Positions 46,459-54,403 of a stretch of DNA of 57,756 bases are shown here, one piece after another. This stretch comes from Burkholderiales bacterium. Lineage in GTDB: Bacteria > Pseudomonadota > Gammaproteobacteria > Burkholderiales > Burkholderiaceae_C. Where the stretch lies: NCBI GenBank assembly GCA_030603635.1, contig JAUVXK010000004.1, positions 1 to 57,756 on the forward strand, in the 5' to 3' direction. Below the pieces are notes generated by a model that saw only the letters and a program-made list of their open reading frames with translations, made no database searches and was not told the origin of the DNA. The position numbers and the translations under genes were made by a program. Every line of letters starts with the position of its first letter. The stretch's first letter is position 1.

Positions 46459-47469
46459 TCAGCCGGCACGGCCCCAGTCGAGCAGGAGCTTGCCGATGTG
46501 CTGATTCGACTCCATCAGCGCATGGGCGCGGGCGGCTTCGGCCGGCGCGAACACCCCGTGCACGACAGGACGGATGCGCCCGGACTCCAGCAGCGGCCAG
46601 ACGTGCTCTCGCAGGTTGCGCGCGATGGCGGCCTTGAAGGCCACCGGGCGCGGGCGCAACGTGGAACCGGTGATGGTCAGACGCCTGCGCAACACCTTGC
46701 CGGCATTGATCTCGGCGTTCACCCCACCCTGCACCGCGATGATCACGAGGCGACCGTCTTCGGCCAGACAGTCGAGTTCGCGCGTCACGTAGGGACCAGC
46801 CACCATGTCCAGGATCACGTCCACTCCGCGGCCACCGGTGAGGTCGGCCACTTCGCGCACGAAATCCTGTGTCTTGTACTGGATGGCGTGGTCGGCGCCG
46901 AGCGCAAGGCAGGCCTGCGCCTTGTCCTCGCTGCCGACGGTCACGATGACGGTGGCCCCCATGGCCTTGGCCATCTGGATGGCGGTCACACCGATGCCAC
47001 TGGAGCCACCCTGGATGAGCAGGGTTTCACCAGGCTGCAGGCGCCCACGGTCGAACAGGTTGCTCCAGACGGTGAAGAAGGTTTCCGGCAGACCCGAGGC
47101 ATCCAGATCGGACCAGCCACGCGGCACCGGCAGACACTGACCCACCGGGGCCACGCAATACTCCGCATAGCCACCACCGGCCACCAGCGCGCAGACATGA
47201 TCACCCACGGCCAACCCGGCCTCGACCAGCGCGGCAGCATCACCGGACTCAATCACGCCCGCCACTTCCAACCCCGGAATGTCGGACGCTCCCGGAGGCA
47301 CCGGATAGTTGCCGGTGCGCTGCAGGACGTCGGGCCGGTTCACCCCCGAGGCGGACACCCGGATGAGCACCTCACCCGGCCCCGCCACCGGGCGCTCGCG
47401 CTCGGCCAGGCGCAGCACCTCGGGCGCGCCATAGGCCGATATCTCCACCACTCGCATGGTCTGCGTCAT
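46459..47469 (-). CDS. NAD(P)H quinone oxidoreductase, zinc-independent MDR family (PIG3-like)
   Basis: 336 residues. N-terminal GroES-like domain ([22 protein letters not shown]) is followed by a Rossmann domain with the coenzyme loop [21 protein letters not shown]. The Cys/His zinc ligands of alcohol dehydrogenases are absent. The pattern matches the PIG3/TIGR02824 group. Likely reaction: NADPH-dependent reduction of quinones or enones. It starts 10 bases after pnp and ends 10 bases before tpiA, suggesting shared transcription. Confidence 0.92.
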   Translation of the reverse strand: MTQTMRVVEISAYGAPEVLRLAERERPVAGPGEVLIRVSASGVNRPDVLQRTGNYPVPPGASDIPGLEVAGVIESGDAAALVEAGLAVGDHVCALVAGGGYAEYCVAPVGQCLPVPRGWSDLDASGLPETFFTVWSNLFDRGRLQPGETLLIQGGSSGIGVTAIQMAKAMGATVIVTVGSEDKAQACLALGADHAIQYKTQDFVREVADLTGGRGVDVILDMVAGPYVTRELDCLAEDGRLVIIAVQGGVNAEINAGKVLRRRLTITGSTLRPRPVAFKAAIARNLREHVWPLLESGRIRPVVHGVFAPAEAARAHALMESNQHIGKLLLDWGRAG

Positions 47470-47479
47470 GCCGACTTCA

Positions 47480-49606
47480 TCACTGCTGTTGCTGTTGCTG
47501 GGCTGCTGCGTCCTCGCGGTCGATCAGCGCCTTCATGGACAGCTTGATGCGGCCCTTTTCGTCGGTTTCCAGCACCTTGACCTTGACGATCTGGCCTTCC
47601 TTGAGGAAATCGGTGACTTTCTCGACGCGCTGGTGGGCGATCTGGCTGATGTGCAGCAAGCCGTCCTTGCCAGGCAGCAGGTTCACCAGGGCACCGAAAT
47701 CCAGGATCTTGGTGATTGGGCCTTCGTAGACCTTGCCGATTTCGACTTCGGCGGTGATTTCGGCGATGCGGCGCTTGGCCTCTTCCGCCTTGGCACCGTC
47801 GGTTGAGGCGATGGTGATCGTGCCGTCCTCGGCGATGTCGATCTGGGTGCCGGTTTCTTCGGTCAGGGCACGGATGGTGGCGCCGCCCTTGCCGATCACG
47901 TCACGGATCTTCTCGGGGTTGATCTTCATGGTGTACAGACGCGGCGCGAAATCGGAGATTTCGGCCTTGGCCTCGCCCATGGCTTCCTGCATCTTGCCCA
48001 GGATGTGCAAACGGGCTTCCTTGGCCTGGGCCAGTGCCACCTGCATGATTTCCTTGGTGATGCCCTGGATCTTGATGTCCATCTGCAGGGCGGTCACGCC
48101 GTTGGTGGTCCCGGCCACCTTGAAGTCCATATCGCCCAGGTGATCTTCATCGCCCAGGATGTCGGTCAGCACGGCAAACTTGTTGCCTTCCTTGATCAGG
48201 CCCATGGCGATGCCGGCCACGTGGGCCTTCATGGGTACGCCGGCGTCCATCAGCGCCAGGCAGCCGCCACAGACGGAAGCCATGGACGACGAGCCGTTGG
48301 ATTCGGTGATTTCCGACACCACGCGCAGGGTGTAGGGAAATTCTTCCTTGCTGGGCAGCGCGGCAACCAGGGCGCGCTTGGCCAGACGGCCGTGACCGAT
48401 TTCGCGGCGCTTCGGCGAGCCCACTCGACCGGTTTCACCGGTGGCGAAGGGCGGCATGTTGTAGTGCAGCATGAAACGGTCTTCGAAATCGCCCGACAGC
48501 GCGTCGATGCGCTGCGCGTCGCGGTCGGTGCCCAGCGTGGCAATGACCAGGGCCTGGGTTTCACCGCGGGTGAACAGGGCCGAGCCGTGGGTGCGCGGCA
48601 GCACGCTGTTGCGGATCTCGATGGGGCGCACCGTGCGGGTGTCGCGGCCGTCGATACGGGGCTCGCCGGCCAGGATCTGGCCGCGCACGATGGAGGCTTC
48701 GATGTTGAACAGCAGGTCCTGCACCTTGACGGCATCGAACTCCACGCCGTCAGCCTTCAGACCATCGATCACGGCGGCGTAGGCCTCGCGACAGGCCTGG
48801 GTGCGCGCCTGCTTGTTGCGGATCTGGTAGGCGGCGACCAGCTTGTCGCGGCCCAGAGCCTCGACCTTGGCGATCAGCGGCTCGTCCTTAGCGGGCGGCT
48901 GCCAATTCCACTCGGGCTTGCCGGCTTCGCGCACCAGGTCGTTGATGGCGGCAATGGCGATGTTGCCCTGCTCGTGGCCAAACACCACGGCCCCTAGCAT
49001 GATCTCTTCGGACAACTGCTGGGCTTCGGATTCCACCATCAGCACGGCGGCTTCGGTACCGGCCACGACCAGATCCATCTGGCTGTTGGCGCGTTGGGTC
49101 TGACCCGGGTTCAGCACGTATTCACCGTTGATGTAACCCACGCGGGCCGCACCGATGGGACCGTTGAACGGGATGCCGGAGACGGACAGCGCGGCGCTGG
49201 TGGCGATCAGCGCGGCGATGTCGGCGTCCACCTCGGGGTTGAGCGACAGGGTGTGAATGACCACCTGCACTTCGTTGAAGAAGCCTTCGGGAAACAGCGG
49301 GCGGATGGGGCGGTCGATCAGGCGGCTGGTCAGGGTTTCGAGTTCGCTGGGACGGCCTTCGCGCTTGAAGAAGCTGCCCGGAATCTTGCCGGCGGCGTAG
49401 GATTTTTCGATGTAGTCGACGGTCAGCGGGAAAAAGTCCTGACCCGCCTTGGCGTCCTGCTTGGCGACAACAGTGGCCAGCACCACGGTGCCGTCCATGT
49501 CGAGCAGCACGGCGCCGGAGGCCTGACGGGCGATTTCGCCGGTTTCCATGCGGACCGTGTGCTGGCCCCACTGGAAGGTTTTGGTGACTTTGTTGAAGAG
49601 GCTCAT
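47480..49606 (-). CDS. pnp: Polyribonucleotide nucleotidyltransferase (PNPase)
   Basis: 708 residues. Two RNase PH-like domains are present: the first about 10-230, the second about 310-550 with [32 protein letters not shown] and MGLIKEG. Then come a KH domain ([20 protein letters not shown]) and an S1 domain ([19 protein letters not shown] near 620-690), and a poly-Gln tail. It degrades RNA 3'-5' with phosphate and is part of the degradosome. It lies downstream of rpsO, as in most proteobacteria. Confidence 0.98.
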   Translation of the reverse strand: MSLFNKVTKTFQWGQHTVRMETGEIARQASGAVLLDMDGTVVLATVVAKQDAKAGQDFFPLTVDYIEKSYAAGKIPGSFFKREGRPSELETLTSRLIDRPIRPLFPEGFFNEVQVVIHTLSLNPEVDADIAALIATSAALSVSGIPFNGPIGAARVGYINGEYVLNPGQTQRANSQMDLVVAGTEAAVLMVESEAQQLSEEIMLGAVVFGHEQGNIAIAAINDLVREAGKPEWNWQPPAKDEPLIAKVEALGRDKLVAAYQIRNKQARTQACREAYAAVIDGLKADGVEFDAVKVQDLLFNIEASIVRGQILAGEPRIDGRDTRTVRPIEIRNSVLPRTHGSALFTRGETQALVIATLGTDRDAQRIDALSGDFEDRFMLHYNMPPFATGETGRVGSPKRREIGHGRLAKRALVAALPSKEEFPYTLRVVSEITESNGSSSMASVCGGCLALMDAGVPMKAHVAGIAMGLIKEGNKFAVLTDILGDEDHLGDMDFKVAGTTNGVTALQMDIKIQGITKEIMQVALAQAKEARLHILGKMQEAMGEAKAEISDFAPRLYTMKINPEKIRDVIGKGGATIRALTEETGTQIDIAEDGTITIASTDGAKAEEAKRRIAEITAEVEIGKVYEGPITKILDFGALVNLLPGKDGLLHISQIAHQRVEKVTDFLKEGQIVKVKVLETDEKGRIKLSMKALIDREDAAAQQQQQQ

Positions 49607-49677
49607 GTTGTGCTCCTGTGTGTTGTGCGTATCAGGCCACGCACCCTGCCTGGAGACACGCCTTCAGAACACGATGC

Positions 49678-49717
49678 CATTCCAGCGAACCGGCGCACGG
49701 GCCGCCCCGTTGGAATG
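49678..49717 (-). other. pnp: pnp leader stem-loop
   Basis: On the minus strand CATTCCA (49717-49711) pairs with TGGAATG (49684-49678), enclosing a GC-rich interior that can fold further. It lies about 70 bases before the pnp ATG. In enterobacteria pnp autoregulates through an RNase III-cut leader hairpin; this structure is placed where such a hairpin would be, but the sequence itself gives no proof of that control. Confidence 0.45.
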
Positions 49718-49759
49718 ACACAGCTTCGATCTGAACAGCGAACTCCGGTGATTGAAGCG

Positions 49760-49793
49760 AAAAACGCCTGGGGCGGCTGAGCAACCCAGGCGT
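49760..49793 (-). terminator. Intrinsic terminator between rpsO and pnp
   Basis: Minus-strand ACGCCTGGG pairs with CCCAGGCGT (nine pairs, 12-base loop), followed by TTTTT and C (plus-strand A-run at 49760-49764). It lies 30 bases after the rpsO stop at 49824. It would end most rpsO transcripts and leave pnp on read-through or on its own promoter. Confidence 0.8.
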
Positions 49794-49823
49794 CTTGTTG
49801 GTTCAGCGAGACACCAAACCGGA

Positions 49824-50090
49824 TTACTTGCGCAGACCCAGTTTCTGGATCAGGGCCACATAGCGGTCGGAATCCTTGGACTTGAGGTAGTCCAGGAGTT
49901 TGCGGCGGCGGCTCACCATCTTGAGCAGGCCACGGCGACCGTGATGGTCCTTGTGGTGGGTCTTGAAATGGGGGGTCAGCTCGTTGATGCGGGCAGTCAG
50001 GATGGCGACCTGCACCTCGGGGCTACCGGTGTCGTTGGCGGCGCGCGCGTTGGCGGCGATGACTTCGGCCTTGACGGATTGATTGATCAT
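49824..50090 (-). CDS. rpsO: 30S ribosomal protein S15
   Basis: 88 residues, full length. The signature [30 protein letters not shown] and the closing [23 protein letters not shown] are canonical for S15, which binds the 16S central domain early in 30S assembly. It has its own promoter about 115 bases upstream and a terminator just after. Confidence 0.98.
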   Translation of the reverse strand: MINQSVKAEVIAANARAANDTGSPEVQVAILTARINELTPHFKTHHKDHHGRRGLLKMVSRRRKLLDYLKSKDSDRYVALIQKLGLRK

Positions 50091-50202
50091 GAAACGTTAC
50101 CTTTGAAGGGACATGCGACCTGCCGCAGGTGGCCCGACCGGGAATGACCCGAGGGGTTTGCCGCAGCAGACGTGTTGCCCGACCCATGTCGGACAGCCTG
50201 TC

Positions 50203-50231
50203 ATTATAACCCCAGTCGACAAATGGGTCAC
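50203..50231 (-). promoter_or_regulatory. rpsO: rpsO promoter
   Basis: On the minus strand GTGACC (50231-50226, 4 of 6 to TTGACA) is separated by 17 bases from a perfect TATAAT (50208-50203). The predicted start is near 50196, giving a leader of about 105 bases, long enough for S15-type autoregulatory folding. Confidence 0.7.
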
Positions 50232-50251
50232 GGCCTCCGTTTGAACACCTC

Positions 50252-51616
50252 TTAGGGACGTGACATCTGGCAGGTGTGCGGCATTTCGGAGGCGCTGGCG
50301 GGCAACTGGCGAATGACGCGGAAGCCGTACCCAGAACCCTCCACGTCAAACGGCACGCCGGCACTGCCCTGGCGCTCCATGACGGCAGCAACCAGAGGCT
50401 GCTGGGCCTGGTGATCGGCCGCGCGCATGGTGAGGCGCTGACCAGCCAGCGTCACGTCGGCGCGCTCCAGCTCCCGGGCAATGGCCAGGGCGTCGGGCAC
50501 CTGACCGGGCGCCAGCGTGGCCCCCGCGCGTTCGATGGCCTGGGCCAGCGCTTCCATCATCAGCTGCATGCGCATGTGCACGTAGTCGTCCTGCGAGCGC
50601 GGGAAGCGCTGGCGAAACGCCTCGTAGAAGGCCCGCGACTCGGCCGTGGGCACATTCGGAAACCAGTCGGCCACGGCGATCACGCGGCCGATGCCGGCAT
50701 CCCCCATGGCGGCAGGCGCCCCCAGCGCGTTGCCGTAGAAGGTGTAGAACTTGCCGTTGAAGCCGGCCTCGCGCGCCGCCTTGACGAGCAGGGTCAGGTC
50801 ATTGCCCCAGTTGCCGGTGATCACCGCATCGGCGCCGCTGGCACGGATCTTGGTGATGTAGGGCAGGAAATCCTTGATGCGGGCGAGCGGGTGCAGCTCG
50901 TCACCGACGATGCGGATGTCGGGCCGGTGGACGGCGAGCTGGCGGCGCGCCTCGCGCAGTACGGCATGGCCGAAGCTGTAGTCCTGCCCCAGCAGGTAGA
51001 CGCTGCGGATCTCCTTGTCGTCCTTGAGCACTTCCATGAGTGCGGACATGCGCATGTCGGCATGGGCGTCGAAACGGAAGTGCCAGAAGCTGCACCGCTC
51101 GTTGGTCAGGATGGGGTCCACGGCAGAGTAGTTCAGGAACACCACGCGGCGTGACGGGTCGCGCTCGTTGTGCCGCTGGACGGCTTCGATCAGGCCGGCC
51201 GCAACAGCCGAGGAGTTGCCTTGCATCACGATGGCGATCTGGGCATCGATCGCGGAACGCAGCGCAGACAGGGCCTCTTCTGTCTGCCCCTTGCTGTCGA
51301 AGCGATCGATCTGCAGGGGACGCGCACCCCCCGGCAGCGGCACGCCACCGCGGGCGTTGACACGTTCGGCAGCCCAGACCAGGTTACGGAACACGGCTTC
51401 ACCGGTGTTGGCCATGGGGCCGGACAAGCCCTCGATCATGGCGATGCGGATGGGCGCGGGCTGAGCGCCGCGTCCACCGTTGCCAGCGGCTGGCTGCGCC
51501 ATTACGGCCACCGCGGCGGCCGTGAGCACGCCCACCGCAAGCACCCGACCGCACACCCCCAGCCAGGAACGACGCACCAGACGGGACGAGGAAGAAATAC
51601 GGGAAAACAAGGTCAT
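50252..51616 (-). CDS. ABC-type branched-chain amino acid-like solute-binding protein
   Basis: 454 residues from the ATG at 51616 (MTLFSRISSSS). A signal peptide with a twin-Arg-containing n-region and a hydrophobic core (VLAVGVLTAAAVAVMA) runs to about residue 40. The mature part is a type I periplasmic-binding fold (IRIAMIEGLSGPMANTGEAVF, VYLLGQDYSFGHAVLREARR, ADAVITGNWGNDLTLLVKAA), the LivJ/Peripla_BP_6 class. No permease or ATPase genes are nearby. The ligand is unknown. Confidence 0.85.
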   Translation of the reverse strand: MTLFSRISSSSRLVRRSWLGVCGRVLAVGVLTAAAVAVMAQPAAGNGGRGAQPAPIRIAMIEGLSGPMANTGEAVFRNLVWAAERVNARGGVPLPGGARPLQIDRFDSKGQTEEALSALRSAIDAQIAIVMQGNSSAVAAGLIEAVQRHNERDPSRRVVFLNYSAVDPILTNERCSFWHFRFDAHADMRMSALMEVLKDDKEIRSVYLLGQDYSFGHAVLREARRQLAVHRPDIRIVGDELHPLARIKDFLPYITKIRASGADAVITGNWGNDLTLLVKAAREAGFNGKFYTFYGNALGAPAAMGDAGIGRVIAVADWFPNVPTAESRAFYEAFRQRFPRSQDDYVHMRMQLMMEALAQAIERAGATLAPGQVPDALAIARELERADVTLAGQRLTMRAADHQAQQPLVAAVMERQGSAGVPFDVEGSGYGFRVIRQLPASASEMPHTCQMSRP

Positions 51617-51708
51617 GCAAAGCCCCAACGAAACTCGGAAAACCACCCCCTTGGCGGGCATGGGGGCGCCAGTTTACTGCAGTGCAGCAATGGATCCCGA
51701 ATGGGGTA

Positions 51709-51725
51709 TCCGCCGGGGTGGCGGA
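51709..51725. other. Small hairpin after tsaD
   Basis: TCCGCC-GGGGT-GGCGGA, a 6-base-arm inverted repeat 4 bases beyond the tsaD stop. No T-run follows on the minus strand, so terminator function is uncertain. Confidence 0.3.
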
Positions 51726-51729
51726 GGCG

Positions 51730-52785
51730 TCAGGTCGCCAGCTCGGCCAGCGGCCAGCGGGGCCGGACGTCGAAGGCGTAAGGGCTTCGGCTCAGGTCGT
51801 CCGACGGGTCGACGGACACCAGGCCTGCCTGCAGACGCATGCCTGCGGCAAGGGCGATCATGGCGCCGTTGTCGGTGCACAGATGCAGCTCCGGGTAGTG
51901 CACGCGCGCCCCCACTTGGGCACAGGCCGCGTCAAGCTGCTGGCGCAACACGGCGTTGGCTCCGACCCCACCGGCCACGACCAGTCGGCGCAGGCCCGAC
52001 AGCTTCAACGCCGACAGGGATTTCCGGACCAGCACCTCCACGATGGCCGCCTGGGTCGAGGCCGCGAGATCGGCCTTGCGGGATTCGAGCGCATCGCCCA
52101 GCTTGCGGGCCTGGGTGAGCACCGCTGTCTTGAGTCCGGCAAAGGAAAAATCGAGATCGCCGCTGTGCAGCAGCGGGCGGGGCAGCTTGAACGCCCCGGC
52201 ATCTCCCTGCTGCGCCAGCCGGGACAGAGCCGGCCCACCCGGGTAACCCAGCCCCAGGAGCTTGGCCGATTTGTCGAACGCTTCACCGGCGGCGTCGTCG
52301 ATGGTTTCCCCCAGCAGCTCATAGCGCCCGACGCCATCCACGCGCATGAGTTGGGTGTGCCCCCCTGACACCAGCAAGGCGACGAACGGGAACTCAGGCG
52401 GGTCCGAACTGAGGAACGGCGACAGCAAATGCCCTTCGAGGTGGTGGATACCCAGGGTGGGCCTGTCGAGCGCAGCGGCCATGGCACACGCGACCCCGGC
52501 CCCGACAAGCAGTGCACCCGCCAGACCGGGGCCCCGCGTGTAGGCAATCCAATCGACTTCAGGAAGCGTCCTGCCCGCCTGCCGCAGCACCGATTCGGTG
52601 AGCGGCAGCACACGGCGGATGTGGTCACGGCTGGCCAGCTCGGGGACCACACCACCATAAGCCCGGTGCATGTCGATCTGGCTGTGCAGACCATGCGCCA
52701 GCAGAAGGGGCACAGCCCCGGCACCGGTCTCGACCAGGGCCACGCCCGTCTCGTCACAGGAGGACTCGATTCCAAGGATCAGCAT
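51730..52785 (-). CDS. tsaD: tRNA threonylcarbamoyladenosine biosynthesis protein TsaD
   Basis: 351 residues from the ATG at 52785 ([19 protein letters not shown]). The ASKHA fold motifs are complete: SSCDETG near the N-terminus, the metal-binding [10 protein letters not shown] (H-x-E-x-H), [11 protein letters not shown] and the C-terminal [12 protein letters not shown] and [11 protein letters not shown]. It transfers the threonylcarbamoyl group to A37 of ANN-reading tRNAs. It is divergent from nasR, only 61 bases away. Confidence 0.97.
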   Translation of the reverse strand: MLILGIESSCDETGVALVETGAGAVPLLLAHGLHSQIDMHRAYGGVVPELASRDHIRRVLPLTESVLRQAGRTLPEVDWIAYTRGPGLAGALLVGAGVACAMAAALDRPTLGIHHLEGHLLSPFLSSDPPEFPFVALLVSGGHTQLMRVDGVGRYELLGETIDDAAGEAFDKSAKLLGLGYPGGPALSRLAQQGDAGAFKLPRPLLHSGDLDFSFAGLKTAVLTQARKLGDALESRKADLAASTQAAIVEVLVRKSLSALKLSGLRRLVVAGGVGANAVLRQQLDAACAQVGARVHYPELHLCTDNGAMIALAAGMRLQAGLVSVDPSDDLSRSPYAFDVRPRWPLAELAT

Positions 52786-52826
52786 GCCCGGAAGTGTACG
52801 TGGCCAGCAAGCCCCCTGCGGCATGA

Positions 52827-52843
52827 ATGTTGCTCTGCAACAT
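52827..52843. promoter_or_regulatory. nasR: Perfect inverted repeat at the nasR start
   Basis: ATGTTGC-TCT-GCAACAT, 7-base arms and a 3-base loop, ends three bases before the nasR ATG at 52847. There is no Shine-Dalgarno between them. As DNA it could be an operator in the tsaD-nasR divergent promoter region; as RNA it is a hairpin abutting the start codon. Confidence 0.4.
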
Positions 52844-52846
52844 CCG

Positions 52847-54127
52847 ATGAGCTCTCCCGCGATCAAATCCAGCCTCTGTTTTTTGCTGGCGGCCAAACGC
52901 TGCGAAATGGCCGACCTGCAGCAATTGACCCAGACCAGTGACCTGGTCCGGCGCACGGCAGCGCTCATCCACGAACTGCAGCGTGAACGGGGTTTGTCCA
53001 ACCTCTACACCGCCTCGTGCGGAGAGCGATTCGGGCAAGAGCGCGCCCAGCAAATGGAGCAGTCCGATCGCGCCGCGCAAGCACTGCGCGCAGGCTTCGA
53101 CGACCTGGACACGGAACCGACGCGACATGGCGCCCGACTGTTCAGCCGTATCGCCTACGCATTGCACGGGCTGGAGGCCCTGACCCAGTTGCGCGCCCAG
53201 GTGGACACCCTGCAAGCCACGCCGATGCAGCTGTCTGCCGACTATGCCCGCCTGATTGCCACGCTGCTGTCCGTCGTGTTCGAGGCCGCCGACACAGCCA
53301 GCGACCTGCCCCTGTCCAAGCTCCTGGTGGCCCTGTTTCACCTGATGCAAGGCAAGGAACTGGCGGGCCAGGAACGCGCAACCGGATCGGCCATGCTGGC
53401 AGCAGGAAGGTGTCAAGCAGAAGCCCAGCAGCGCTTGACCCACCTGATCGAATCGCAGGATCGTTGCCTGCAGGTGTTCGAAAGCTTCGCCAGCGAGGAC
53501 CTGCTTGAACTGTGGCAGCGGTGTCGGGTGCCAAAGTTCCACTTTGACCTTGAGCGGCTGCGTCGCCTTCTCTGCAGCACACCCGCCAACCAGACACTGG
53601 ACACGGCCAAGAGCACTTTGTGGTTCGACTGCTGCAGCCAGCGCATGGACGAAATGCGGCTGGTGGAGGACCAGCTGACCAAGCTGCTGGTGGAGCGCTG
53701 CCAGCACCGCCTCCAGCGGGTCGGCTCAGAGGTGCGCCAGATCGAAGCGTTGAAGACACGGTTGACCACCCCGTCCAGCGCCATCGATCCCCTGGACGCC
53801 GCACCCCTGTTCGAGGCAGTCGCCACCGATGGACACACCGCCACCCAATCCATGGGACCTGCCTTGGAGAAATCGGTGCTCGGCCTGGTGCAGGAACAGG
53901 CCACGCGTCTGCAGGCGCTGTCGGCCGAACTGGAAAACGTGCGGTCCAGCCTGAACGAGCGCAAGCTCATCGAACGGGCCAAGGGACTGCTCATGGCCCA
54001 TCAACAACTCAGTGAGGAAGCCGCCCACAAGGCCCTGCGCGATCTGGCCATGCGCCAGAACAGGCGCATGGTGGACGTGGCGCAAGCCGTGCTGTCAATG
54101 GCGACATTGCTCTCCCCGAAAAGCTGA
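52847..54127 (+). CDS. nasR: NasR-type nitrate-sensing transcription antiterminator (NIT-ANTAR)
   Basis: 426 residues from the ATG at 52847; an ATG at 52823 is the alternative start. The N-terminal two-thirds is a NIT (nitrate/nitrite sensing) all-helical domain: [35 protein letters not shown] and later [16 protein letters not shown]. With this start the two key arginines fall at 48 (ERG) and 177 (QER), matching the pair I recall as essential for nitrate response in Klebsiella NasR (Arg49 and Arg176). The C-terminal ANTAR domain (about 370-420) reads [20 protein letters not shown] then [19 protein letters not shown] proteins bind paired hexaloop RNA hairpins and prevent termination; such RNA lies directly downstream, before nrtA. 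Confidence 0.94.
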   Translation: MSSPAIKSSLCFLLAAKRCEMADLQQLTQTSDLVRRTAALIHELQRERGLSNLYTASCGERFGQERAQQMEQSDRAAQALRAGFDDLDTEPTRHGARLFSRIAYALHGLEALTQLRAQVDTLQATPMQLSADYARLIATLLSVVFEAADTASDLPLSKLLVALFHLMQGKELAGQERATGSAMLAAGRCQAEAQQRLTHLIESQDRCLQVFESFASEDLLELWQRCRVPKFHFDLERLRRLLCSTPANQTLDTAKSTLWFDCCSQRMDEMRLVEDQLTKLLVERCQHRLQRVGSEVRQIEALKTRLTTPSSAIDPLDAAPLFEAVATDGHTATQSMGPALEKSVLGLVQEQATRLQALSAELENVRSSLNERKLIERAKGLLMAHQQLSEEAAHKALRDLAMRQNRRMVDVAQAVLSMATLLSPKS

Positions 54128-54144
54128 CGCACCAACCCCGTGCA
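54128..54144. promoter_or_regulatory. NtrC-like binding site
   Basis: CGCACC-AACCC-CGTGCA differs from the NtrC consensus TGCACC-N5-GGTGCA at one base per arm, with exactly the 5-base spacer. It begins right after the nasR stop codon and is centred about 126 bases upstream of the predicted sigma-54 start, a normal enhancer distance. Confidence 0.65.
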
Positions 54145-54235
54145 AAGGCCCGGTTTGGCTCAGGGTTTTCCCCATTCGCGGGCATGACGGATCGGCCGCT
54201 GTCCATTTTTTCCGGCCTGAACGGGTTTGCAAGGA

Positions 54236-54252
54236 CTGGCACGAAAAATGCT
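54236..54252 (+). promoter_or_regulatory. Sigma-54 promoter of the nitrate assimilation operon
   Basis: CTGGCACGAAAAATGCT matches the sigma-54 consensus YTGGCACG-N4-TTGCW at all but one fixed position (TTGC is ATGC). The invariant GG (54238-54239) and GC (54250-54251) are 10 bases apart as required. Transcription would start near 54262, seven bases before the first hexaloop hairpin. Confidence 0.85.
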
Positions 54253-54268
54253 TGTACTCCGATAAGGA

Positions 54269-54290
54269 TTTGAGCCAACGGCGGCACAAG
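54269..54290 (+). promoter_or_regulatory. ANTAR target hairpin 1 (hexaloop AACGGC)
   Basis: TTTGAGCC (54269-54276) pairs with GGCACAAG (54283-54290): seven pairs (one U-G) with one A-A mismatch. The 6-base loop is AACGGC. A at loop position 1 and G at position 4 are the conserved determinants of ANTAR-binding hexaloops. It is the first structure in the transcript. Confidence 0.85.
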
Positions 54291-54314
54291 TCAAAGCCCC
54301 AGCGCAAACACTCC

Positions 54315-54328
54315 GGACAACGGCGTCC
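54315..54328 (+). promoter_or_regulatory. ANTAR target hairpin 2 (hexaloop AACGGC), antiterminator
   Basis: GGAC-AACGGC-GTCC, a four-pair stem with the same hexaloop as hairpin 1, 24 bases after it. The loop and 3' arm (AACGGCGTCC, 54319-54328) are also the 5' arm of the terminator, so the two structures exclude each other. The short stem would need protein stabilisation to win, as expected for NasR-dependent antitermination. Confidence 0.85.
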
Positions 54329-54371
54329 CCGACCACTCGATGAGTGCGTTGCGGACGCCGTTTGTGTTTGT
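54319..54371 (+). terminator. Leader terminator controlled by NasR
   Basis: AACGGCGTCC (54319-54328) pairs perfectly with GGACGCCGTT (54353-54362), ten pairs. Between them CACTC-GAT-GAGTG (54334-54346) forms an inner hairpin. A T-rich stretch TTTGTGTTTG (54361-54370) follows. It lies 33 bases before the nrtA ATG. Without NasR binding it would stop transcription before the operon. Confidence 0.82.
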
Positions 54372-54403
54372 GGCCCCCACCCCCTTCTCACCCAGGAGTT
54401 GCC

